A stretch of DNA of 64,000 nucleotides from an uncultured Alphaproteobacteria bacterium. Lineage in GTDB: Bacteria > Pseudomonadota > Alphaproteobacteria > HIMB59 > GCA-002718135. Positions 9,768 to 17,160 of the stretch are shown in pieces. Numbering within the stretch: the first letter of the stretch is position 1; each line of letters begins with the position of its first letter. The notes beneath the pieces were generated by a model. It made no database searches and was not told where the DNA came from. It worked only from the letters and a program-made list of their open reading frames with translations. The stretch is taken from contig CACJRM010000005.1 in assembly GCA_902595805.1 (NCBI GenBank), positions 1 through 64,000 of the forward strand, read 5' to 3'. A program made the translations under genes and the position numbers.

Positions 9768-11403
9768 TTAATTTTCTATATAAAAAATTTGTGTCTACTT
9801 TTAGAAGATCATCGTTTTTGTCTTTTGAAATATTAAAGAGGCTTATAATATTAATAATAATGTTTTTTACCAAGGGTGCATTTACTCTTGCTCCAGTCAT
9901 TCTTTCATTAGTACCTGTTTTCTTTTTTGGATATTCAATAGCAGTGTAAATTACATATCGTGGATTATTTATTGGGAATATTCCAATAAAGGACGTTAAG
10001 TTTCTATCCTTGTAATATCCACCATTTGGATTTAGTAATTCTGATGTTCCCGTTTTACCTCCTACAGAATAACCATCTACTTTTACTCTGGGACCAGTGT
10101 ATTCAGTTTTGAGAACAACTGAATTTAATAAATCAATAAAGAATTTAGATGATTCTTTATTATTAAAAATTTGTTTTTGTTCAAATTGTTTGTTTAATTG
10201 AAGAGTAGGAAAAACCTCATTCCCATTATTCGCTAATGAAGCATAAGCTTTAACTAAATGAAGAGGCGTAATTGCAAATCCATGACCAAATCCTATAGTT
10301 GCTGTTTCTAACTTACCCCAATTATTTTTGTTTCCTAAAGGAGCTGAGCTTTCTTTATTTTCTATATTTATTTTTTTATTGAAACCTATTTTTTCAAAAA
10401 ATTCTTTTTGATTTTTTTTTCCAATCAGAGTAGCAATCTGAGCAGTACCAATATTTGATGACTCAACAATTATTTTTTCAACATCATAAATACCGTTATC
10501 TTTGTATTTATCATGATCACTAATGTTTAAATATTTTTTTGTAACATCAAAAGTCATTTTAGGATCTAAAATATCCAAATCAAATCCAATAGTTGCAGTT
10601 ATTGGTTTGAAAGTTGATCCCATTTCATAATTAGACTGAAAAACTCTATTCATTAAATTATTGTTATTATATGAAGATTTATCCTCAGGATTATAATCAG
10701 GTAAGCTAACTGATGATAAAATTTGACCGCTAGGAATTTCCATAACTATAGCTAAACCGGATTCAGCTTTATAATCATTTATTGTTTTAAGGAGATTTTC
10801 TCTAACCAGCTGCTGTAGATTAGTATCAATACTAATAATTATATCTTGTGATTTTGAAAGATCATTTTCAAAATACCTTTCAATTCCACTCTGTCCAATT
10901 TGATCAATATCTACATATCCAAGAATATGTGACAACGTATTCTTATAAGGATATATTCTTTTAAATTCCTTATGAGCTTTAATATTTATTTCACCTAGAT
11001 TAATTATTTCTTGATGTTCAATTGGAGTTATATTTCTTTTTATCCAAACAAATTTGTTTGTAGAAAATAATTTTTTTTCTATTTTTTTTATATCTAAATC
11101 AAGAATTAATCCCAATTTATTAGCAAGTTCTTTTTTGTTTTTTATCTTATTAGGATTAATTGATAAGGAGATACTTTGAATTGAGCTGGCAATTATATTT
11201 CCATTCCTATCATAAATACTTCCCCTGATATCTTTTGTTACATAATTAGTAGTATCATCATCTAGATCAGGAAAGAGCATTATTGATGAGATTCTATAAA
11301 TAGAAATAAAATAGACAAAGATAAAAATTGTAATTGAAAAAAATACTCTTCTATGTAGTAATTTTAAAGAGTCACTATCAAATAAATTTAGTTTATTTAA
11401 CAT
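9754..11403 (-). CDS. ftsI: Peptidoglycan D,D-transpeptidase FtsI (PBP3)
   Basis: A 549-residue class B penicillin-binding protein that cross-links septal peptidoglycan in the periplasm with FtsW. One N-terminal transmembrane segment (about 20-44) is followed by the pedestal domain (RGSIYDRNG near 60-68). The transpeptidase domain has the three active-site motifs: SxxK as Ser263-T-F-Lys266, SSN at 315-317, and KTGTS starting at Lys450. Length is usual for PBP3. It begins 3 bases after the ftsL stop. Confidence 0.96.
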   Translation of the reverse strand: MLNKLNLFDSDSLKLLHRRVFFSITIFIFVYFISIYRISSIMLFPDLDDDTTNYVTKDIRGSIYDRNGNIIASSIQSISLSINPNKIKNKKELANKLGLILDLDIKKIEKKLFSTNKFVWIKRNITPIEHQEIINLGEINIKAHKEFKRIYPYKNTLSHILGYVDIDQIGQSGIERYFENDLSKSQDIIISIDTNLQQLVRENLLKTINDYKAESGLAIVMEIPSGQILSSVSLPDYNPEDKSSYNNNNLMNRVFQSNYEMGSTFKPITATIGFDLDILDPKMTFDVTKKYLNISDHDKYKDNGIYDVEKIIVESSNIGTAQIATLIGKKNQKEFFEKIGFNKKINIENKESSAPLGNKNNWGKLETATIGFGHGFAITPLHLVKAYASLANNGNEVFPTLQLNKQFEQKQIFNNKESSKFFIDLLNSVVLKTEYTGPRVKVDGYSVGGKTGTSELLNPNGGYYKDRNLTSFIGIFPINNPRYVIYTAIEYPKKKTGTNERMTGARVNAPLVKNIIINIISLFNISKDKNDDLLKVDTNFLYRKLNATV

Positions 11404-11406
11404 TAA

Positions 11407-11721
11407 TTATTTATTTGAACTTACAAGTTTGATATTTTTGTCTTTATTTGAAAGTTCTTTCAATTTTACTATAAGAGGAGCATTATTATTTTGTATTTCA
11501 TAAAAATACATTTCCCAAAGTGCTTTTAAATATGAGCTATTTTGATGAGTAGCTAATTCAATTTTATTGATTTTTAAGTTTTCTGAAATCTTAGAAATTT
11601 TCGTTTTCAAATAAACATTATTTTTTTCGATTTCTCTTGTATTGTTGGCTATAAAAATCATTGAAAAAACCAGTATTAAATTAAGAATTAAAAAGAATAT
11701 AATTGATTTTGTATACTTCAT
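11407..11721 (-). CDS. ftsL: FtsL-like cell division protein
   Basis: A 104-residue bitopic membrane protein. A short cytoplasmic tail and one hydrophobic helix (about residues 7-26) precede a periplasmic region with heptad-like spacing (residues 28-60), the architecture of FtsL, which pairs with FtsB/DivIC to activate FtsWI. FtsL sequences diverge strongly, so the call rests on size, topology and position between rsmH and ftsI. It starts 2 bases after the rsmH stop. Confidence 0.75.
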   Translation of the reverse strand: MKYTKSIIFFLILNLILVFSMIFIANNTREIEKNNVYLKTKISKISENLKINKIELATHQNSSYLKALWEMYFYEIQNNNAPLIVKLKELSNKDKNIKLVSSNK

Positions 11722-11723
11722 TA

Positions 11724-12662
11724 TTAAATTTTCTGAGCTACCCGAAGCTTTGCTGATCTAGATCTGGGATTTTCTAAAATCTCAGAAGCTGACGGCAATA
11801 TTGGTTTTTTGGTGATTAATTTAAGTTGAGTTGCCAGTTTATCAGGTAACTCCGGGTAGTGGCGGGAGGAACGCCATCGTTTACCACTATTGTGGTTAAA
11901 AAAATCTTTCACAATTCTATCTTCTAGACTTTGGAAAGAAACTACTAAAATCAAACCATCTTTATTTAAAATTTTTAAAGTTTTTTCTAGACTCGTCTTA
12001 AGTTCATTTAACTCATCATTTACATAAATTCTAATTGCCTGAAATGTTTTTGTAGCTGGATGGATCTTGTTTTTTAATTGATTCTTTTTTGGTATACATT
12101 TTTTAATAATGTTTGATAATTCTATAGTGTCACTTATAAATTTTATTTTTCTGTTTTTTACTATTTCTTTTGCAATAACTCTTGAGTATCGTTCTTCTCC
12201 ATATTGATAAATTATATCAGCTAAATTTTTTTCTTCATAATTATTAATTATATCATAAGCTTTTTTATCTGAAGCACCCATTCGCATATCAAGTGGTCCA
12301 GATTTGTTGAATGAAAAACCTCTTTGCGCATTATCTATTTGATTTGAGCTTGTGCCTATATCAAAAAGAATTATGTCAAATTTTTTGTCTTTAAACTTTG
12401 TGTTATTTACTATTTCTTCAATGTTACTAAATTTATCATTTATTAGAATAAAATTTGAAAATTTTGATTCTATTTCTTTTGCAAATATTTTTGAAATTGG
12501 ATCCCTATCTATTGCCAAAAACTGATTTACATTAAATTTTTCTAGAATAGTTTTTGAATAGCCACCACCGCCAAAAGTTGCATCTATTACATTTATTGAT
12601 TTTTTTAATGGTAGAAATGATATTATTTCATTAATCATTACTGAATTATGTAAATTTTCCAT
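11724..12662 (-). CDS. rsmH: 16S rRNA (cytosine-1402-N4)-methyltransferase
   Basis: A 312-residue SAM-dependent methyltransferase (formerly MraW) that modifies C1402 in the ribosomal P site. The N-terminal HNSVM and DATFGGGGYS (SAM-binding glycine-rich loop near 26-35) are diagnostic. Further family blocks are FDIGTSSNQID, RGFSFNKSGPLDMRM, HPATKTFQAIRIYVN and VVSFQSLEDR. Its position directly after mraZ (one-base gap) is the conserved dcw arrangement. Confidence 0.96.
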   Translation of the reverse strand: MENLHNSVMINEIISFLPLKKSINVIDATFGGGGYSKTILEKFNVNQFLAIDRDPISKIFAKEIESKFSNFILINDKFSNIEEIVNNTKFKDKKFDIILFDIGTSSNQIDNAQRGFSFNKSGPLDMRMGASDKKAYDIINNYEEKNLADIIYQYGEERYSRVIAKEIVKNRKIKFISDTIELSNIIKKCIPKKNQLKNKIHPATKTFQAIRIYVNDELNELKTSLEKTLKILNKDGLILVVSFQSLEDRIVKDFFNHNSGKRWRSSRHYPELPDKLATQLKLITKKPILPSASEILENPRSRSAKLRVAQKI

Positions 12663-12663
12663 A

Positions 12664-13125
12664 TTATTTTTGTTGTGTTAACATCATTCGTAATGATTTT
12701 TTTTCTTTTAAAAGACGTCTTCTTGAATCTTCAGTATTTTTTAAACCTTGTTTAGGTTCCCACATCTGAAAAAAATGTCCTTGACCAAAAAAAGCTGCCT
12801 CTGTTTTTATTCCTGCATATAATTTTAATTCTTCAGGTATTAAAAACCTTCCTTCTTTATCAACATTAGTTGTGACTATTTCAGAAAAAATTGATGTTGA
12901 AAAATCATCATAATCTTCAGAAAAAAAATCTAAATTATTAATTCTTTTTGCTATTTCTTTTAATCTTCCAACGCCGCAACCCTCAATAGAAGGTGTTTTA
13001 ATAGATTTGTATAAAATAATTTCAGTTCTATTAGCCTTAGGAAGTACATTTCTAAAACTAGAAGGTAGGGAAACTCTTCCCTTCTTATCTATTTTATTAA
13101 TATATTTAGATACAAATAAATCCAT
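12664..13125 (-). CDS. mraZ: Transcriptional regulator MraZ
   Basis: A 153-residue protein with two SpoVT/AbrB-type swapped-hairpin domains (about 5-52 with KGRVSLPSSFR, and 83-130 with KEGRFLIPEEL). MraZ is the DNA-binding regulator that typically heads the dcw operon and represses its promoter through repeated TGGG boxes. Here four such boxes lie at 13131-13170, starting 5 bases upstream of the ATG, which fits autoregulation. No clear Shine-Dalgarno is visible; the last box sits where one would be expected. Confidence 0.95.
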   Translation of the reverse strand: MDLFVSKYINKIDKKGRVSLPSSFRNVLPKANRTEIILYKSIKTPSIEGCGVGRLKEIAKRINNLDFFSEDYDDFSTSIFSEIVTTNVDKEGRFLIPEELKLYAGIKTEAAFFGQGHFFQMWEPKQGLKNTEDSRRRLLKEKKSLRMMLTQQK

Positions 13126-13130
13126 TTATT

Positions 13131-13170
13131 ATGGGTTATCATGGGAATATATGGGCGTCAATGGGTATAT
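13131..13170. promoter_or_regulatory. Putative MraZ operator: four ATGGG boxes at 10-base spacing
   Basis: On the plus strand ATGGG begins at 13131, 13141, 13151 and 13161, one copy per helical turn, with unrelated 5-base spacers. In E. coli MraZ recognises direct repeats of TGGGN separated by 5 bases upstream of its own gene, which is the same period and core. The array lies between the predicted -10 (13177-13182) and the mraZ ATG (13125), a position suited to repression. Binding is inferred. The TGGG core reads on the strand opposite mraZ. Confidence 0.8.
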
Positions 13171-13176
13171 GAAATT

Positions 13177-13204
13177 ATGATAAATGTTCTTTGTATGTTC
13201 TCAA
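13177..13204 (-). promoter_or_regulatory. Candidate sigma-70 promoter of the dcw operon
   Basis: On the minus strand TTGAGA (13199-13204) and TATCAT (13177-13182) are separated by 16 bases, with the start site expected near 13170, at the edge of the MraZ boxes. The -35 is 4/6 and the -10 4/6 to consensus. It is the only reasonable pair between rnpB and mraZ, but A+T richness makes chance matches common. Confidence 0.4.
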
Positions 13205-13213
13205 TAAAGATAA

Positions 13214-13549
13214 AGATGGTGCATAAGCCGGGTTCTGTGATTTAATAAAAAATTGATGATCATTAATCTAGAACAAATGTCACCATTTGTTTCAAGCAGT
13301 CTACCCGAATAGCTCAGCTGGAACTGATTGCCATTCCTATTTGACCTTGCTCCAAAAAGGGTTTGCAATGCCTTTTTTGTTACCAAAAAAGCGGTAAGCT
13401 CTTACCCTACCATTTCACCCTTACCTTTGCAGGCGGTATTTTTTCTGTTGCACTTTCCCTAAGCTTACACTTGCCAGGTATTACCTGGTTTTTTTTCCAG
13501 TGGAGCCCGGACTTTCCTCTTGAATACTCAAGCGATCATCGCACCATCT
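13214..13549 (-). ncRNA. rnpB: RNase P RNA component, class A
   Basis: The catalytic RNA of RNase P, which matures tRNA 5' ends. On the minus strand the 5' end AGATGGTGC (13549-13541) pairs perfectly with the 3' GCACCATCT (13222-13214) as helix P1. The conserved GAGGAAAGTCCGGGCTCCA lies just inside the 5' end (about 13501-13520), ACAGAAAAAATACCGCC near 13430-13450, and AGAACCCGGCTTAT at the 3' end (about 13223-13236). Length is about 336 nt. Short reading frames across this RNA are not genes. It lies between an amidase gene and mraZ, all on the minus strand. Confidence 0.95.
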
Positions 13550-13554
13550 AAATT

Positions 13555-13583
13555 AGTATTAAATTTATTTAATCTTTCGTCAA
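13555..13583 (-). promoter_or_regulatory. Predicted rnpB promoter
   Basis: TTGACG (13578-13583), a 17-base spacer and AATACT (13555-13560) on the minus strand place transcription start at the A that begins helix P1 (13549). The -35 box overlaps the last codons of the amidase gene, so rnpB can be transcribed independently of it. Confidence 0.65.
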
Positions 13584-14315
13584 CATAAAATTAAATAGGT
13601 GTTTAATTAAAGTATTATATATTGATTTATTTTTTATAATATCTTCACTTTTTAAATATCTAATTCTATATGCACTAATAAGTTTACTGTAGAGCTTTAC
13701 ATTTTTATATACTTCACGAGTATCGTATCCAATCAATGATAAAGCCATAATTATTTTCTTTTTTTTTGAATTCAGACTATAATTATTAAACCATTTTTCT
13801 ATAATTTCTATTTCAATTCTTTTTAATTTTTTCATACTTAAAATCAACTTTGAAGAGGAGAGTGATTTCCAAGGAAAGTATTTACCAGGATCTTTTTTTC
13901 TAAAAGGCGCAATATCTGAATGTGCTAAGATACTATTTTTATTAATTTTATATTTATTTTGTAGTTTAAGTATTAGTTTTTTTAATGAATTTATCATTTT
14001 TAATGAAAATTTATTGTTTTCTCCATTAGGATTGTAATCAAGCTCTATTCCTATTGAAATGGAATTAATATCTGTAATTTCTTGCCAAAATGCTTTTCCT
14101 GCGTGCCAAGCTCTAAAATTGTCTTTTACCAAGTTATAAATAATGCCATTTTGTGAAATCAGATAATGTGAGCTTACTTTTTTTTCTTTTTTACATAAAT
14201 ATGAAATAGCATCTAATGAGTTTTCTAGAGCTGTATAGTGAATTATAATTAGTCGTATTTTTGAATTCTTTCTTGAATTATAATTTGGGGATTTGTATTT
14301 AGTTATATATTTCAT
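13569..14315 (-). CDS. N-acetylmuramoyl-L-alanine amidase (Amidase_2 family)
   Basis: A 248-residue zinc amidase related to AmpD/AmiD that cleaves the MurNAc-L-Ala bond. The catalytic domain (about 18-150) shows IIIHYTA with zinc ligand His26, SSHYLI (48-53), the RAWHAG loop (68-73), and AHSDIAP...KDPG with His132 and Asp142 as the other likely ligands. Residues about 165-245 form a helical tail that may be a degenerate peptidoglycan-binding domain, as in AmiD. No signal peptide or lipobox is visible, suggesting a cytoplasmic recycling role, though AmiD-type homologues are exported. It is divergent from bamD, and rnpB follows. Confidence 0.85.
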   Translation of the reverse strand: MKYITKYKSPNYNSRKNSKIRLIIIHYTALENSLDAISYLCKKEKKVSSHYLISQNGIIYNLVKDNFRAWHAGKAFWQEITDINSISIGIELDYNPNGENNKFSLKMINSLKKLILKLQNKYKINKNSILAHSDIAPFRKKDPGKYFPWKSLSSSKLILSMKKLKRIEIEIIEKWFNNYSLNSKKKKIIMALSLIGYDTREVYKNVKLYSKLISAYRIRYLKSEDIIKNKSIYNTLIKHLFNFMLTKD

Positions 14316-14348
14316 TCAAATTTTAAAATTAAAATATATAAATAAATT

Positions 14349-15155
14349 ATGATAAAAAAAATTATCTGTCTAATATTATTATACCTATGTATTAGCTGCT
14401 CAAATAACAGCAACAATTCAAATATTGATAATAATAAAAATATATTAAACGATCCAGAGACTCTATACAAATTAGCTAAAATAAGTTTTGATGAGCAAAA
14501 CTTTGAATTAGCAAGAGAGCAATTCAGAGAAATTAACAAAATTTTTCCTTTATCTAATGAAGCAATTCAATCAGAAATAATGATAGCATTTATTGATTAT
14601 ATCGAAATGGATTATGAAAGTGCAATTTTAAATTATAGCAAGATAATCAATAAATACCCTTCTCACAAAGATTTGGATTATGTTTATTATATGATTGCAA
14701 TGTGTAATTATGAACAACTTCAAAATGAAGCATTGGATGGGTATTATAATGAGCTTGCATTAAGTTCTTTTGATCAAGTTATTAAAAGATTCCCAGAGAG
14801 CAAATATACAAAAGATAGTTTACAGAAAATCATTTTAGTTAAATCAAATATTGCAGCAAAACATATGGAAATAGGAAGATTTTATTTAGATAATTCAAAA
14901 TATATTGCAGCATTAAATAGATTTAAAATAGTTATAGATGAGTATTCAATGACTAAATTTACACCTGAGGCATTACATAGAATGGTAGAGGCCTATTATG
15001 AAATGGGCATGTATGAAGAAAGCTACAATACAGCAGCATTACTTGGTTATAATTATCCTGAATCTAAATGGTATAAATATAGTTATAATTTAGTTAAACA
15101 AATCGATGGTGAAGAGACATTCTTAAAAAAAATTAGAAATCTTTTTAATGGATAA
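14349..15155 (+). CDS. bamD: Outer membrane assembly lipoprotein BamD
   Basis: A 268-residue outer-membrane lipoprotein of the BAM complex (YfiO/ComL family), essential for inserting beta-barrel proteins. A signal sequence ends in LCISC, giving Cys17 as the lipidated residue, followed by an Asn/Ser-rich linker. Residues 37-255 are TPR-like helical pairs (LYKLAKISFDEQNFELAREQF, then AIDYIEMDYESAILNY) at the spacing expected for BamD. Its 3' end overlaps ligA by 8 bases. Many alphaproteobacteria have recN between bamD and ligA; it is absent here. Confidence 0.9.
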   Translation: MIKKIICLILLYLCISCSNNSNNSNIDNNKNILNDPETLYKLAKISFDEQNFELAREQFREINKIFPLSNEAIQSEIMIAFIDYIEMDYESAILNYSKIINKYPSHKDLDYVYYMIAMCNYEQLQNEALDGYYNELALSSFDQVIKRFPESKYTKDSLQKIILVKSNIAAKHMEIGRFYLDNSKYIAALNRFKIVIDEYSMTKFTPEALHRMVEAYYEMGMYEESYNTAALLGYNYPESKWYKYSYNLVKQIDGEETFLKKIRNLFNG

Positions 15156-17160
15156 AGAAAAAAAAATTAAAAAAAGATTAGAAGAACTAGCAGATTTAAT
15201 CAAAAAACATAATTATTATTATCATAGTTTAGATAAACCTAAAATATCTGATCAAAAATTTGATAAATTAGTTAAAGAAAATGATACTCTAGAAAAAAAA
15301 TATCCTGATTTAATTTCTAAAAATAGTCCTAACAAAAATTATGGCGGTAAAATAAAAGATAATTTTAAAAAAATAAAGCATGACTCTCAAATGTATTCAC
15401 TTGCTAATGCTTTTGATAATAATGACATAAAAGAGTTTATAAAACGCTCAGTTAAATTTTTAAATTTAAAGAATGATAATAATTTTGAATATATATGTGA
15501 ACCTAAAATTGATGGATTATCTTTAAATCTTGTATACAAAAATGGAAATTTGGTTTCAGCTGGTACAAGAGGAGATGGTCTCATAGGAGAAGATGTTACT
15601 GAAAATATTTTAAATATAAAAAATATTCCATCTAAATTAAAAAAAAACTTTCCAGATTTTATTGAAATTAGAGGAGAGGTATTTTTAAATAAAAGTGATT
15701 TTGAAAAACTCAATTCAAGATTAGAAAATAAATCTAAATTTGCAAATCCAAGAAATGCTGCAGCTGGAAGCTTAAGACAGCTTGATATTTCAATTAGTCA
15801 TAGTAGACCCTTAAAATTTACACCTCATGGTATTGGGAAATGTTCTGATAATTTTGATAAAATTGAGAATTATTATGATCAACTAAAATATTGGAATATT
15901 ATTCCTAATAATCTAAACAAAAAATGTCACTCAGTTAATGAGATTATTGAATTTTATAATCAAATAGATCAAAAACGATCAGATATTGATTATGATATTG
16001 ATGGGTTAGTTGTAAAAATAAATAGTTTTAAACTACAAGAAAGATTAGGTTATGTAGGAAAAAATCCAAGATGGGCAGTTGCTTTAAAATTTTCTGCTGA
16101 AAAAGCAAATACTATTATTCAATCTGTTGATTACCAAGTTGGTAGAACTGGAGCAATAACTCCAGTAGCTAGAATGCAACCTGTTAATTTAGGAGGTGTA
16201 ATCATATCTAATGCTTCTTTGCATAATTTTGATGAAATAAATAAAAAAAATATAAATGTTTTAGATCTTGTTGAAATTGAGAGAGCAGGAGATGTTATCC
16301 CATATGTTACTAGATTAGTTAAAAAAAATAGTAAATTTAATAGTAAAATAAAACCTCCTAGGAATTGCCCTATCTGTAAGAGTATTGTTTTAAAAGAAAA
16401 AGATGAAGCAATACTAAGATGTTCAAATACATATGGTTGCAAATCTCAGAAAATAGGAAGAATAATTCATTTTGTAAGTAAGAAAAGTTTAAATATTGAT
16501 GGATTTGGTGAGAAACAAGTTAAACAATTATTTAATCTAAAATATATAGATAAAGTAGAAGATATATTTAATCTTGAAAAGTTTAAATCTGAAATTATTA
16601 AATTAGATGGCTGGGGCGAATTATCTTTCTCTAATTTAATAAATTCTATTAATAATTCTAAAAAAATATCATTTGATAAATTTATTTATTCACTTGGTAT
16701 TAGGTTTATTGGAGAGGTTAATGCCGAAATTGTAGCAAATGAGTTTAAAGAGCTAGATGTATTTATTTCATCATCAAGTAATATAAGCGTGTTAGAAAAT
16801 ATTGACGGTTTAGGGCCAAAAGCAATTTCATCAATTATAGATTTTTTTTCTAAAGATATAAATAAGGAAACTATTAAAAATTTAAAAAAACATTTATCTA
16901 TTACATTTATAGAGAATGAAGTATTAGATAATTTTTTTTCAAATAAACATTTAGTTTTTACTGGTACTTTATCTGAACTATCTAGAGATGAAGCTAAGTA
17001 CTTAGCAAAAACTAAAGGAGCAAAAATATTATCTAGTATTAGTAAAAAAACAGATTTTTTAATAGCAGGAGAAAAAGCAGGTTCAAAAATAGATAAAGCA
17101 ACACAATTAGGAATTAAAATTTTAAATGAGAAAGAATTTCTAAAAAAAATTAATCTATAA
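15148..17160 (+). CDS. ligA: NAD-dependent DNA ligase
   Basis: A 670-residue ligase that seals nicks in replication and repair using NAD+. Domain Ia contains HNYYYH and the adenylation domain has KIDG with active-site Lys120. An OB fold is followed by a Cys4 zinc finger (CPIC...C...C, about 375-400), helix-hairpin-helix repeats with DGLGPKA, and a C-terminal BRCT domain (HLVFTGTLSELSRDEA to the end). Length is normal. The 3' end overlaps the convergent helicase gene by 11 bases, so both stops lie inside the opposite reading frame. Confidence 0.97.
   Translation: MDKEKKIKKRLEELADLIKKHNYYYHSLDKPKISDQKFDKLVKENDTLEKKYPDLISKNSPNKNYGGKIKDNFKKIKHDSQMYSLANAFDNNDIKEFIKRSVKFLNLKNDNNFEYICEPKIDGLSLNLVYKNGNLVSAGTRGDGLIGEDVTENILNIKNIPSKLKKNFPDFIEIRGEVFLNKSDFEKLNSRLENKSKFANPRNAAAGSLRQLDISISHSRPLKFTPHGIGKCSDNFDKIENYYDQLKYWNIIPNNLNKKCHSVNEIIEFYNQIDQKRSDIDYDIDGLVVKINSFKLQERLGYVGKNPRWAVALKFSAEKANTIIQSVDYQVGRTGAITPVARMQPVNLGGVIISNASLHNFDEINKKNINVLDLVEIERAGDVIPYVTRLVKKNSKFNSKIKPPRNCPICKSIVLKEKDEAILRCSNTYGCKSQKIGRIIHFVSKKSLNIDGFGEKQVKQLFNLKYIDKVEDIFNLEKFKSEIIKLDGWGELSFSNLINSINNSKKISFDKFIYSLGIRFIGEVNAEIVANEFKELDVFISSSSNISVLENIDGLGPKAISSIIDFFSKDINKETIKNLKKHLSITFIENEVLDNFFSNKHLVFTGTLSELSRDEAKYLAKTKGAKILSSISKKTDFLIAGEKAGSKIDKATQLGIKILNEKEFLKKINL

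Noticed and set aside
13201-13551. Short reading frames on both strands (about 61-62 codons) over 13201-13551
   Set aside because: They lie entirely within RNase P RNA, whose conserved core and P1 pairing explain the sequence.
14312-14539. 75-codon minus-strand frame opposite the bamD start
   Set aside because: It is antisense to the BamD signal peptide and first TPR, with no recognisable domain or start signal.
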